64,000 nt of DNA, from NCBI RefSeq assembly GCF_900116805.1, contig NZ_FPBV01000008.1, positions 62,001 to 126,000 on the forward strand, written 5' to 3'. How positions within the stretch are numbered: position 1 is the first letter of the stretch; every line of letters starts with the position of its first letter. The position numbers and the translations under genes are program-made. Of the stretch, positions 18,530 through 27,010 are shown piece after piece. Below the pieces are notes generated by a model. That model was not told the DNA's origin. It ran no database searches and was given only the letters and a program-made list of their open reading frames with translations. Origin of the DNA: Paenalicyclobacillus macrosporangiidus (lineage in GTDB: Bacteria; Bacillota; Bacilli; Alicyclobacillales; Alicyclobacillaceae).

Positions 18530-20134
18530 TCACCAACAGGCGATGGTCCCGTCGGTCCGAGGCTCCGTCCCGCCTGCCAAAACCCCGCCCGGCAGCCGCC
18601 AGATCACCTGTCCGCGTCCGAATCCGCCGGCGTCGTTGGCCACCTGAATGTCGTGGCCGCGGCGCGCCAACGCCTGGGCGATGTGCGCCGGAAACTCCCG
18701 CTCGACGACGACCTTTTTGCCCTCGGTCCACTGCCACCGGGGGGCGTCCAGCGCCGCCTGCGGGTTGAGATGAAAGTCCACCAGGTTCATCACCACCTGA
18801 AGGTGGCCCTGGGGTTGCATGAAGCCGCCCATGACGCCGAACGGACCGACCGGTTCGCCCCCCCGGGTCAGGAATCCCGGGATGATGGTATGATAGGTCC
18901 GTTTGCCCGGGACCAGGGCGTTGACATGATTCGGATCGAGCGAGAACGTGTGACCGCGGTTCTGCAGGGAGATCCCCGTGCCGGGCACGACCACGCCCGA
19001 ACCGAACCCCATGTAGTTGCTCTGGATGAACGACACCATGTTCCCCTCGCCGTCCGCCGCAGCCAGGTACACCGTGCCGCCGCGGTCCGGCTTGCCCGGC
19101 TCAGGCTCCAGCGCCTCCGCTCCAATCAGCGCGCGCCGCGCGGCCCCGTACTCAGGCGAAAGCAATTGTTCGACGCGGACATCCATGAAGCGGGGATCGG
19201 TGATGTACCGCTTGCCGTCCGCAAACGCCAGTTTCAACGCCTCAATCTGCCGGTGCACCGCCTCCACGTCGTCCTTGGCGTGGAACTCGAAACCGGACAG
19301 GATGTTGAGCGCCATCAGGGCGACAATCCCCTGGCCGTTGGGCGGCAGCTCCCAGACCTCAAAGCCCCGGTACGGGACATGCACCGGTTCTACCCATTCC
19401 GGCGCGAATGCCGCCAGGTCCTCTTTGCGCAGAAACCCGCCCGTCTGGCGTGAAAATGCGTCGATGGCATCGGCCAAATCGCCGCGGTAGAAGGCCTCCG
19501 CCTGCGTCTCGCCGATGCGGCGCAGCGTCCGGGCATGGCCCGGCGACGCCCACATCTCTCCGGCGCGCGGCGCGCGGCCGCCCGGGGCGAAAGTCTCCAT
19601 CCACGGCTTGAACACCTCGCCTTCGAGCGCGGCATAGCGCCGCCGGCCGATCTCCCAGAAATGCGCCGCCACGGCCGACACCGGGTGCCCTTCCTCCGCC
19701 AGGCGGACCGCCGGCGCGAGCACCTCCGCCAGCGACAGGCGGCCAAACCGCTCGGACAGCGCCGCCCAGGCGGCCGGAGCCCCGGGCACCGTCACCGGCA
19801 GCCATCCGAACCGCGGCATCTCGTCATGCCCCGCCTGCCGCACCGCCTCGATGGTCAGGCGCTGCGGTGCCGGCCCGCTCGAGTTCAACCCGTACATCCG
19901 CCCGCCCGACCAGACGATGGCGAACGCGTCGCTGCCGATCCCGTTCGACGTCGGCTCCACCACCGTCAGGGCCGCCGCGGTCGCAATGGCGGCGTCGATG
20001 GCGTTTCCGCCGCGCTGCAGGATTTCCAGCCCGGCCTGCGCCGCCAAGGGATGGGACGTGGCCACCATCCCGCGCCGGGCGAACACGGTGGTGCGGCGCG
20101 ACGGATACGGATGATACATCGGATCAAACGGCAT
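18530..20134 (-). CDS. Gamma-glutamyltransferase, YwrD-like, without signal peptide
   Basis: 534-aa GGT-family N-terminal nucleophile hydrolase, which cleaves or transfers gamma-glutamyl groups. The precursor should self-cleave before Thr354 (in DRGGTVYLAAADGEGN) to give large and small subunits. Conserved GGNAIDAAIATA and ELPPNGQG segments are present. No signal sequence is visible, unlike secreted GGTs, so it likely acts in the cytoplasm on imported peptides. ATG at 20134 follows GGAG by 6 nt; an upstream GTG at 20155 is possible. It lies between peptide permeases and CHR genes, so the transporter probably brings in gamma-glutamyl compounds (inference). Confidence 0.9.
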   Translation of the reverse strand: MPFDPMYHPYPSRRTTVFARRGMVATSHPLAAQAGLEILQRGGNAIDAAIATAAALTVVEPTSNGIGSDAFAIVWSGGRMYGLNSSGPAPQRLTIEAVRQAGHDEMPRFGWLPVTVPGAPAAWAALSERFGRLSLAEVLAPAVRLAEEGHPVSAVAAHFWEIGRRRYAALEGEVFKPWMETFAPGGRAPRAGEMWASPGHARTLRRIGETQAEAFYRGDLADAIDAFSRQTGGFLRKEDLAAFAPEWVEPVHVPYRGFEVWELPPNGQGIVALMALNILSGFEFHAKDDVEAVHRQIEALKLAFADGKRYITDPRFMDVRVEQLLSPEYGAARRALIGAEALEPEPGKPDRGGTVYLAAADGEGNMVSFIQSNYMGFGSGVVVPGTGISLQNRGHTFSLDPNHVNALVPGKRTYHTIIPGFLTRGGEPVGPFGVMGGFMQPQGHLQVVMNLVDFHLNPQAALDAPRWQWTEGKKVVVEREFPAHIAQALARRGHDIQVANDAGGFGRGQVIWRLPGGVLAGGTEPRTDGTIACW

Positions 20135-20217
20135 GATCTTCTCTCCATTTCCCACGGAATGAATCCCGTTTTTATTCTACGCTGTACATCCCAATCCTTC
20201 GAGTGCTGAAGGGTTCG

Positions 20218-21123
20218 CTATTCTTTTAATTTCGGATCCCAGATCTCCTGCAGTCCTTCCCCGAGCAGGTTGAAGCCGAGCACCGCCACCGCGATGGCCA
20301 CACCCGGAATGACCGCCAACATCGCGTCTTGGGAGAGATAGCCCTGCGCATCATGGAGCATGGTGCCCCAGCTGGCGGTCGGTGGAATGACGCCCAGGCC
20401 CAGGTAGCTGAGACTCGCCTCCGCCACGATGCCGCCCGCCATCGCGATGCTCACCTGGACGATGAGCGGCGTCGTGATGTTGGGGAAGATGTGGCGGAGC
20501 ATGATCCGCCAGTCGCTGCAGCCGACGACCCGGGCCGAATCCACATACTCCTTGCGCACCTCGGCCAGCACCTGGCCGCGGACGATGCGGATGAACACGG
20601 GCAGGTAACCGACTCCGATGGCGATCATCGCGTTGCGGATCCCGGGGCCCATCACGGCCGCCAGCACCAGGGCCAGGATGAGGAACGGAAACGCCTGCAG
20701 CGCGTCGACGATGCGCATGATCACCCAGTTGTCCCAGAACCCGCGGTAGAAGCCGGAGACCAGGCCCACCGGAACGCCGATCACCAGCGCCACCGCGACG
20801 GCGCCCGCGGCCACCGCCAGGGACGTGCGCGCTCCGACGAGGATCCGCGAGAACACGTCGCGGCCCAACTGGTCGGTGCCCAGCCAGTGCTGGCCGCTCA
20901 TGCCCTGCAGGAGCGCGGCGTAGTTTTGCTTGTTCGGGTCATAGGGCGTGGCGAAGGTCGCGAGCACAGCCGCCACCACAATCACGCCGACGATGATGCC
21001 GCCCAACACGAGCGACCGGTGCCGCCACAGGTTCAGGTGTCTGCGGCGCGCCCGGATTGCGGCGGGCGCCGTCCCGGCCGGCACACCCGCGGCGTCCGGA
21101 ATCGAATGGGGCGTTTGGCTCAT
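20218..21123 (-). CDS. Dipeptide-type ABC permease, DppC family (second system)
   Basis: Inner-membrane permease of 301 aa, with the N-terminal membrane segment RSLVLGGIIVGVIVVAAVLA and the ATPase-contact loop RVVGCSDWRIMLRHIFPN. The C terminus is the family-typical FNLLGEGLQEIWDPKLKE. ATG at 21123 lies 3 nt after the dppB-type stop. It has clearly diverged from the permease at 6501, so this is a separate system rather than a recent duplication. Confidence 0.92.
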   Translation of the reverse strand: MSQTPHSIPDAAGVPAGTAPAAIRARRRHLNLWRHRSLVLGGIIVGVIVVAAVLATFATPYDPNKQNYAALLQGMSGQHWLGTDQLGRDVFSRILVGARTSLAVAAGAVAVALVIGVPVGLVSGFYRGFWDNWVIMRIVDALQAFPFLILALVLAAVMGPGIRNAMIAIGVGYLPVFIRIVRGQVLAEVRKEYVDSARVVGCSDWRIMLRHIFPNITTPLIVQVSIAMAGGIVAEASLSYLGLGVIPPTASWGTMLHDAQGYLSQDAMLAVIPGVAIAVAVLGFNLLGEGLQEIWDPKLKE

Positions 21124-21126
21124 CGC

Positions 21127-22080
21127 TCACCGACTCTCCTTTCCCAAGCGCATGCGGGGATCGACCACACCGTACACCAGGTCCACCACCAGGTTGACCA
21201 TGACCACCAACAGTGCGGCCACCAACGTGGCCCCCTGCACCGTGGTGTAGTCGCGGCTGAAGACGGCTTGCACCAGCAGGCTGCCGAATCCCGGAAGCGC
21301 GAAGATCTGTTCCGTGATCACGAGGCCGCCCAGCAATCCGGCGATCTGAAGCCCGCCCGTCGTGATCACGGGAATGAGGGCGTTGCGCAGGGCGTGCCGG
21401 GTGATGACCACCCATCCGTACAACCCCTTGGCACGCGCAGTGCGCACGTAGTCCTGATGCAGGACATCGAGCAGGGACGAGCGCAACATCCGCATCAGCA
21501 CCGCGGCCTCGCGCACGCCGGTGGCCACCACGGGGAGGACCATCGCGTGCAGATTCTGCCCGAGGTTCTGCCACAGCGGCACATACCCGGAAGACGGGAA
21601 CCAGTGCAGTTTCACGGTGAATCCAATCAACAGCAGAATGCCGAGCCAGAAGGGCGGCACCGACAACCCGACCGTCGAGGTGAACAGCGCTGCGGCGTCG
21701 AGCCACCGGCCGCGGTAGACCGCGGCGAGAATGCCGAACGGGAAGGCGATGAGCAAGGCCACCACGATGGTGCCGACCGCGAGCTCAATGGTGACGGGCA
21801 GCCGCTGGGCGATGAGGTGGCTGACCGGCTCCCCGTCCACCAGCGACTGGCCCAAATTTCCGGTCAGGACGTGCTGCAGCCAGTGCCAGTACTGCAGCGG
21901 AACGGGCTGATCCAACCCGAGCTTCGCACGCATCTGCTGGATGGCCTCGGGTGTCGCCTCCTGGCCTAGGATGACCTGCGCCGGATCGCCGGGGATCAGG
22001 TGGATGAGGCCGAACACCATCACGGACAAAAAGAACAGCACCGGCACCATGGTCACGATGCGTTGCAACACATAGGCCAT
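21127..22080 (-). CDS. Dipeptide-type ABC permease, DppB family (second system)
   Basis: Inner-membrane permease of 317 aa, with the signature HLIPGDPAQVILGQEATPEA and the ATPase loop RTARAKGLYGWVVITRHALR. ATG at 22080 (MAYVLQRIV) is the family start; the frame extends to 22143 without support. It follows the binding-protein gene after 127 nt that contain a stable stem-loop. No ATPase genes accompany this permease pair. Confidence 0.92.
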   Translation of the reverse strand: MAYVLQRIVTMVPVLFFLSVMVFGLIHLIPGDPAQVILGQEATPEAIQQMRAKLGLDQPVPLQYWHWLQHVLTGNLGQSLVDGEPVSHLIAQRLPVTIELAVGTIVVALLIAFPFGILAAVYRGRWLDAAALFTSTVGLSVPPFWLGILLLIGFTVKLHWFPSSGYVPLWQNLGQNLHAMVLPVVATGVREAAVLMRMLRSSLLDVLHQDYVRTARAKGLYGWVVITRHALRNALIPVITTGGLQIAGLLGGLVITEQIFALPGFGSLLVQAVFSRDYTTVQGATLVAALLVVMVNLVVDLVYGVVDPRMRLGKESR

Positions 22081-22122
22081 CTCGACGATTCCCCCACTCT
22101 CCGTTTCGCTTCGGGAACAGGT

Positions 22123-22152
22123 CCGCCCCGGGCGCGATACCACCCGGGGCGG
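22123..22152. other. Intercistronic stem-loop between binding-protein and permease genes
   Basis: CCGCCCCGGG / CCCGGGGCGG, 10-bp perfect stem and 10-nt loop, with no T-tract on either strand. It probably protects the 3' end of the binding-protein message, giving more binding protein than permease. Confidence 0.55.
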
Positions 22153-22207
22153 TGCCCAACCCCAACCGGGGGGCCGTCCTGCGGCCGTCGCCCGGTCCGA
22201 TTCCCGG

Positions 22208-23770
22208 TTACTGAGCCGAAACCGTGGCCAGCCTCAGCAGGCCGTCGGCCCGGTACTCAAAGCCGGTCAGATGCTTGCTGTACGCAATGAGGTTGTTCTG
22301 GTGGTACAGGAACACGTACGGCGCCTCGTCGTGGATGATGTCCATGACCTGGCTGTAGGTCTTCGCGCGCTCCTGCGGATCGAGTTGGGCACGGGCTTGA
22401 TCCAACAACTGGTCCACCGTCGGATTGCTGTACTGTTCGTCATTTTGCGATCCATCCGTATGGAACCAGGAGTAGATGTTCTGATCCGGGTCCAGACGGC
22501 CGGACCAACCGAGCGCGCTGGCCTGGAAGTTGTGTTTGGTGGCGTTGTCCAGGACCGTCCCAAACTCCATCTGCTTGATCTGCACCTGAATGCCGTACTG
22601 GCTGAGCATCCCCTGAATGACCTGCGCCGCCTGGACGGTCACCGGCGTCGCCGCGGTCTGAAGCTCGAAGCTGAAGCCGTTGGGCTTTCCGCCCTTGGCC
22701 AGGAGATCCTTGATCTTTGCCGGATCCGGCTGCGGCGGGGTGTCCTGTGCCTGATTGTACGCGCTCGAGGCCTGGCTGAACGGTGTGTAACCGGGCGAGG
22801 CCGCACCCTTGAAGACGGTATCGACGAGCGCTTTACGGTCGATGCCCAGTTCCACGGCTTCGCGCAGGTACTTGTTGTCAAACGGCGCCTTCTTGACGTT
22901 CAGGTACAGGCCCTGGAACCCGAAACCGGGTTGGTTGATGACGGTGAAGTTCGGATTCTGGGACAGCGTGGCCACCTGCTGCGCGGGAATGGTGTCAATC
23001 ATCTGCACCTGGCCGCTCTGCAGGTTCGCGACCTCGACGTTCTGGTCCGTGAAGATCTTGTACGTCACCGTGTTGAAGTGCGGTTGGCCAGACTGCCAGT
23101 AATTCGGGTTCTTCACCAGCGTGACATGGTCGCCCTTGACGCGCTCCTTGAACGCATACGGGCCGGTGCCGACCGGGTGGTTGACGAAGTCGTCGCCCTC
23201 TTTCTGCACCGCCGTCGGGGACACCATCATGCCCGGGCGGTCCGTCAAGATGGCGAGCAGCGGGCTGTACGGCTTGTTCAAATGCAGGACCACCGTGTAG
23301 TCATCCGGCGTGTCGATCCCGACGATGGGCGTCAGGTAGCTGCGCTGGAGCGAATCCTTTTCCTGATCGCGCTGAATGTTGAACTTCACGGCCGCCGCGT
23401 TGAACGGGGTGCCGTCCTGGAACTTCACGCCGTGGCGCAGGTGGAACGTGTATGTCTTGCCGTCCTGGGACACCTCGTATTTCTCCACCAGGTCCGGTTC
23501 AATCTCGTTGTTGGGTCCGATGGTGAACAGCGTGTCATAGATGTTGATCATCACCTGGCGGTCGACGAGCGCCGTCGACAGCTTCGGATCGAGCTTCGGC
23601 GGGTCGGCGCTCAGACCCACCGTCAGCGTGTCGCTGTTGGCCGCGGCCGGCGCACCGGCTGACGCCTGGTTGCCCGTCTGGTTTTCACCGCCACCCCCTC
23701 CGCCGCAGGCCGTCAAGGCCCCGGATCCCAACAACAGGGCCATTGCGGTGACAAGTGCCTTTCGGTTCAT
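22208..23770 (-). CDS. ABC transporter substrate-binding lipoprotein, family 5 (second system)
   Basis: 520-aa DppA/OppA-type lipoprotein, lipobox ALTAC at about residue 21 followed by a GGGGGG linker. The family 5 core is seen in YTFHLRHGVKFQDGTPFNAAAV and HPVGTGPYAFKE. ATG at 23770 (MNRKALVTAM) follows AAGGGG by 8 nt; the longer frame to 23848 runs into gntR. It is less like the two binding proteins at 4.7 and 11.8 kb than those are like each other. It lies directly behind gntR, and gamma-glutamyl peptides are a reasonable guess for the ligand. Confidence 0.9.
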   Translation of the reverse strand: MNRKALVTAMALLLGSGALTACGGGGGGENQTGNQASAGAPAAANSDTLTVGLSADPPKLDPKLSTALVDRQVMINIYDTLFTIGPNNEIEPDLVEKYEVSQDGKTYTFHLRHGVKFQDGTPFNAAAVKFNIQRDQEKDSLQRSYLTPIVGIDTPDDYTVVLHLNKPYSPLLAILTDRPGMMVSPTAVQKEGDDFVNHPVGTGPYAFKERVKGDHVTLVKNPNYWQSGQPHFNTVTYKIFTDQNVEVANLQSGQVQMIDTIPAQQVATLSQNPNFTVINQPGFGFQGLYLNVKKAPFDNKYLREAVELGIDRKALVDTVFKGAASPGYTPFSQASSAYNQAQDTPPQPDPAKIKDLLAKGGKPNGFSFELQTAATPVTVQAAQVIQGMLSQYGIQVQIKQMEFGTVLDNATKHNFQASALGWSGRLDPDQNIYSWFHTDGSQNDEQYSNPTVDQLLDQARAQLDPQERAKTYSQVMDIIHDEAPYVFLYHQNNLIAYSKHLTGFEYRADGLLRLATVSAQ

Positions 23771-23801
23771 CACACATACCCCTTCCATTCGCATCTCTGT
23801 G

Positions 23802-24479
23802 TCACATCTCTGCGGATTCCGCGCCAGCCTCGCGCATCGCCCGCTCAATCACTTCGGTGTCGCGCAGGATGTGTTCGTACATGGCCGTGTACGCGGCATC
23901 CCCGTCGCGACGTGCCAAGGCGTCGAGCACCCGCTGATGTTCGGACAACACGTTGGTCTGCATCTGGTTGATGTGCAGGATCAGACGGCAGTAATACTCG
24001 ATGAGCGTGGAAACCTCCGCGAAGACCCGTTGCAGCCGCCGGTTTTGGCAGGCCGCGACGACCTCGGCGTGGAACGCCGTGTTGAGCGCCACCAGCCGCT
24101 GGGCGTCCATCGCCTGAAGCACCTGCGCCGTCTCCTGCTGCACGGCCAACAGCCGCTGCCACTGCGCCTCCGTCATGCGCGAGGCGGCCAAGCGCGCCGC
24201 CATCGACTCGATGGTCAGACGAAGCTCGTACAGTTCCAGATAGTCCTCATAAGATGGATTGAAGACCCGGATGGCACCGTCCACCTGGCACGCGAGCTGT
24301 TCGGTACACAGCTGGCGAAGGGCCTCGCGCACCGGACTGCGGCTGGTCTTCAGTTCGGCCGCCAGTTTGGTCTCCACCAGCTTTTCGCCGGGTAGAAACC
24401 GGCCGTTGAGGATGCCGTCCCGAAGCACCCTATATACCTGTTGGGCGAGCGGTTCAGAACGCACGATCTCGTATGCCAC
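23802..24479 (-). CDS. GntR-family regulator, FadR subfamily (FCD domain)
   Basis: 225-aa DNA-binding regulator. The N-terminal winged helix has YRVLRDGILNGRFLPGEKL and the recognition helix region KTSRSPVREALRQL (about 46-59). The C-terminal all-helical FCD ligand domain (about 80-215) keeps metal/ligand positions such as NTAFHAEVV and SEHQRVLDAL. GTG at 24479 follows GGGGGTG by 7 nt. It is first in the operon and probably autoregulated through the palindrome at 24551-24570. Effector likely a small carboxylate or amino acid (family knowledge), unidentified here. Confidence 0.9.
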   Translation of the reverse strand: MAYEIVRSEPLAQQVYRVLRDGILNGRFLPGEKLVETKLAAELKTSRSPVREALRQLCTEQLACQVDGAIRVFNPSYEDYLELYELRLTIESMAARLAASRMTEAQWQRLLAVQQETAQVLQAMDAQRLVALNTAFHAEVVAACQNRRLQRVFAEVSTLIEYYCRLILHINQMQTNVLSEHQRVLDALARRDGDAAYTAMYEHILRDTEVIERAMREAGAESAEM

Positions 24480-24550
24480 TGTCGGTCACCCCCTGCCCTC
24501 GCGATGCCTGTATGCCACCCACCCCTGTGGTGGCCTCCCACCCCCATCTT

Positions 24551-24570
24551 GTCGACCGTCGACGGTCTAC
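24551..24570. promoter_or_regulatory. Candidate GntR operator (autoregulation)
   Basis: GACCGTCGACGGTC is a perfect 14-bp palindrome, extended to 20 bp (GTC...TAC flanks) with one mismatched pair. It spans about +11 to +30 of the gntR transcript, a position where bound repressor would block elongation or initiation. Confidence 0.6.
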
Positions 24571-24587
24571 GAAAAAAGATTAAGAGC

Positions 24588-24617
24588 ATTATAGGTTCTC
24601 GCTCTTTGAACTGTCAA
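24588..24617 (-). promoter_or_regulatory. Consensus SigA promoter of the gntR-GGT operon
   Basis: Perfect -35 TTGACA (24612-24617) and perfect -10 TATAAT (24588-24593), spacer 18 bp. A full-consensus promoter usually needs repression, in keeping with the operator just downstream. Confidence 0.85.
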
Positions 24618-24634
24618 TCGATTTTTGTTTGATA

Positions 24635-24666
24635 GAAAAGGCTTTCATATCGAGAAAGGGCTTTCA
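24635..24666. repeat. Tandem GAAARGGCTTTCA elements, 19 bp apart
   Basis: GAAAAGGCTTTCA (24635-24647) and GAAAGGGCTTTCA (24654-24666). Each is itself nearly palindromic (GAAAG..CTTTC). Spacing is close to two helical turns. They lie between the divergent gntR and thrC promoters, upstream of both -35 boxes, so they suit an activator or cooperative repressor. Confidence 0.5.
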
Positions 24667-24692
24667 ACCCGCGGGAGATGGGAGGCGCCGCG

Positions 24693-24721
24693 TTGACAGA
24701 CGCCGGCGGCGAGTGAATAAT
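24693..24721 (+). promoter_or_regulatory. Promoter of thrC-thrB-hom
   Basis: -35 TTGACA (24693-24698), 17-bp spacer, -10 AATAAT (24716-24721). The 130-nt leader to thrC shows no T-box core or obvious attenuator. Confidence 0.7.
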
Positions 24722-24857
24722 AACTCTAATTCATCAATATAGAACCCGCACCGGACGGCGGGAGGCCGGGGATCGGGGCACTCCGTCCCGCGCCACCGGC
24801 CCGACTCCAACGCGAATTCTGCCCGCCGGCAGAGAAACGCACGCAGGAGGAACACCC

Positions 24858-25940
24858 ATGCATGCAGACCATGAGCATCCGCACCGGCCATGGCCAGGAC
24901 TTCTGGCGGCCTACCGGCGTTGGCTGCCCGTGACCGACCAGACGCCCGCATTGACGCTGTGCGAGGGCAATACCCCGCTGATCCGCTCCCACCGGCTCAG
25001 TGAACAGCTCCACGCAAACGTGTATTTCAAATACGAAGGGGCAAATCCCACCGGATCGTTCAAAGACCGCGGCATGGTTCTGGCGGTGGCCAAGGCGGCC
25101 GAAGCCGGCAGCCAGGTGGTGATCTGCGCGTCCACCGGCAACACCTCCGCGTCCGCCGCCGCCTACGCAGCCCGGGCGGGGTTGAAAGCGGTCATCCTCA
25201 TCCCGGACGGATACGTGGCGATGGGTAAGCTAGCCCAGGCCATGATGTACGGCGCCGAGGTGGTCGCCGTTCGAGGGAACTTCGACGAAGCGCTCGCCAT
25301 CGTGCGCGAGCTGGCGGAACGGCTGCCTGTGACGGTCGTCAACTCGGTCAACCCCTTCCGCCTCGAAGGGCAGCAGACCGCCGCGTTCGAGATCTGCGAC
25401 GCCCTCGGCCGCGCGCCCGATCACCTGTGCATCCCCGTGGGGAACGCGGGAAACATCAGTGCCTATTGGAAGGGATTCTGTGCCTACCACGCCGCCGGCA
25501 TCGTCGGCAACCTCCCCCGCATGCAGGGCTTCGAGGCGGAGGGCGCGGCCGCGCTGGTGCGCGGAGAACCCGTGGATCACCCGGAGACCTTTGCCACCGC
25601 CATCCGCATCGGGCGCCCCGCGTCCTGGCACCTGGCGGTCGCCGCCGTGCAGGAATCGAACGGCGGCATCCGCGCCGTCAGCGATGACGAGATCCGCCAT
25701 GCGTACAAGCTGATTGCCCGCGAAGGGGTGTTCGCCGAACCGGCGTCCGCAGCCTCCGTGGCCGGCCTGCTGCAACTGCACGCGCAGGGCGTCCTGCAGC
25801 CGGGCGAGACGGTGGTGTGCGTCCTCACCGGAAACGGACTCAAAGACCCGGACAACGCCATCCAGCACAGCGATCGCGCGCCTCTGGTGACGGAGGCGAG
25901 CACCGACGCGGTGCAGACGGCCCTGGAGCGATGGCTATGA
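24858..25940 (+). CDS. thrC: Threonine synthase
   Basis: PLP enzyme of 360 aa that converts O-phosphohomoserine to threonine, the last step of the pathway. The PLP lysine is in [15 protein letters not shown] (about 55-69), and the phosphate-binding glycine loop in [14 protein letters not shown]. Its length fits the short, Bacillus-type ThrC. ATG at 24858 follows GGAGGAA. It is first of a three-gene threonine operon, with its stop overlapping the thrB start. Confidence 0.95.
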   Translation: MHADHEHPHRPWPGLLAAYRRWLPVTDQTPALTLCEGNTPLIRSHRLSEQLHANVYFKYEGANPTGSFKDRGMVLAVAKAAEAGSQVVICASTGNTSASAAAYAARAGLKAVILIPDGYVAMGKLAQAMMYGAEVVAVRGNFDEALAIVRELAERLPVTVVNSVNPFRLEGQQTAAFEICDALGRAPDHLCIPVGNAGNISAYWKGFCAYHAAGIVGNLPRMQGFEAEGAAALVRGEPVDHPETFATAIRIGRPASWHLAVAAVQESNGGIRAVSDDEIRHAYKLIAREGVFAEPASAASVAGLLQLHAQGVLQPGETVVCVLTGNGLKDPDNAIQHSDRAPLVTEASTDAVQTALERWL

Positions 25941-27010
25941 ACGTACAGAGCCCGGCTGGGATGTCCACGCGCGACCTTCCGGACACATCGGCGTCCTCCG
26001 CCCAGGCGCCGGCAGACGCGCCCCGATTCCGCGTCCGCGTGCCCGCCACCTCCGCCAACCTCGGACCAGGGTTTGACTGCATGGGTTTGGCGCTCGGCCT
26101 GTGCAACGAGATGGAATTGGAGGTGCGGGGCCCGTTCTCCGTCCACGTCGAGGGGGAGGGCGCGACGCTGCTCCCCCGGGATCGGACGAACGCCGTCGTC
26201 CAGGCCATCGACCGGGTCCTGGACCTCACCCCCGCGGCGGACGTCCCGCGGGATTGGCGGCTGCGTTTGAGCAACGGGATCCCCGTCGCGGCGGGGCTCG
26301 GTTCCAGCGCCTCGGCCATCGTGGGCGGGCTGTTGCTCGCCAACGCCCTCCTCGCCCGGTACGCGCCAGAACACGAGTGGTCCCGCCAACAGTTGCTCGA
26401 TCTCGCGGTCGAGATGGAGGGCCACCCCGACAACGTCACACCGGCGTTGCTCGGGGGCGCCTGGCTCAGCGTGGTGGACGGGCGCCAGGCCCGTTCCTTC
26501 GCGCTGCCCATCCCGGAGGCGTTGGTATTCACGGCGGCGGTCCCCAACTTTCCGCTGCGGACAGAGGACGCCCGGCGCGTCCTGCCCACCGCCATCCCGC
26601 GGGAGGACGCGGTGTGGAACACGGCCCAGGCCGCTCGCCTGACGCTGGCGCTGTCCACCGGTCAACTCGAACTGCTCAAGGGGGGGTTCGGCGACCGACT
26701 TCATGAGCCGTACCGCCGCCGGCTCATCCCGGGGTGTGAGGAGGTCCGCCAGGCCGCCATCCGCGCCGGGGCCATCACCACCACCCTCAGCGGCGCAGGC
26801 CCCACCCTGCTCGCCTGGTGCGACAGCGAAGGGACCGCCTCCCAGGTGGCGGACGAGATGACCCTGGTGTGGCGCGAATTCAACATCGAGTGTTACACGT
26901 ACGTGCTGCAGCCGCGGCGATTGGAGACGCGCGTGGAGGTGCTCGCCGGCCCGGTGCCGGAGACCCGAAGTGCCGCTCCGGGCGCGGCGGAGAAAGGGGT
27001 GTCGAAATGA
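25937..27010 (+). CDS. thrB: Homoserine kinase
   Basis: GHMP-family kinase of 357 aa that phosphorylates homoserine. It has [18 protein letters not shown] near residue 35, the ATP loop [17 protein letters not shown] and the C-terminal motif [14 protein letters not shown]. The N-terminal 30 residues are a low-complexity extension before the fold. The ATG at 25937 overlaps the thrC stop (ATGA) with GGAG 8 nt upstream; ATG at 25931 is the alternative. The stop overlaps the hom start in the same way. Confidence 0.95.
   Translation: MNVQSPAGMSTRDLPDTSASSAQAPADAPRFRVRVPATSANLGPGFDCMGLALGLCNEMELEVRGPFSVHVEGEGATLLPRDRTNAVVQAIDRVLDLTPAADVPRDWRLRLSNGIPVAAGLGSSASAIVGGLLLANALLARYAPEHEWSRQQLLDLAVEMEGHPDNVTPALLGGAWLSVVDGRQARSFALPIPEALVFTAAVPNFPLRTEDARRVLPTAIPREDAVWNTAQAARLTLALSTGQLELLKGGFGDRLHEPYRRRLIPGCEEVRQAAIRAGAITTTLSGAGPTLLAWCDSEGTASQVADEMTLVWREFNIECYTYVLQPRRLETRVEVLAGPVPETRSAAPGAAEKGVSK

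Noticed and set aside
24635-24666. Tandem GAAARGGCTTTCA elements as a CRISPR-like array or CcpA cre sites
   Set aside because: Only two short copies 19 bp apart, and the central bases do not fit the cre core NCGN.
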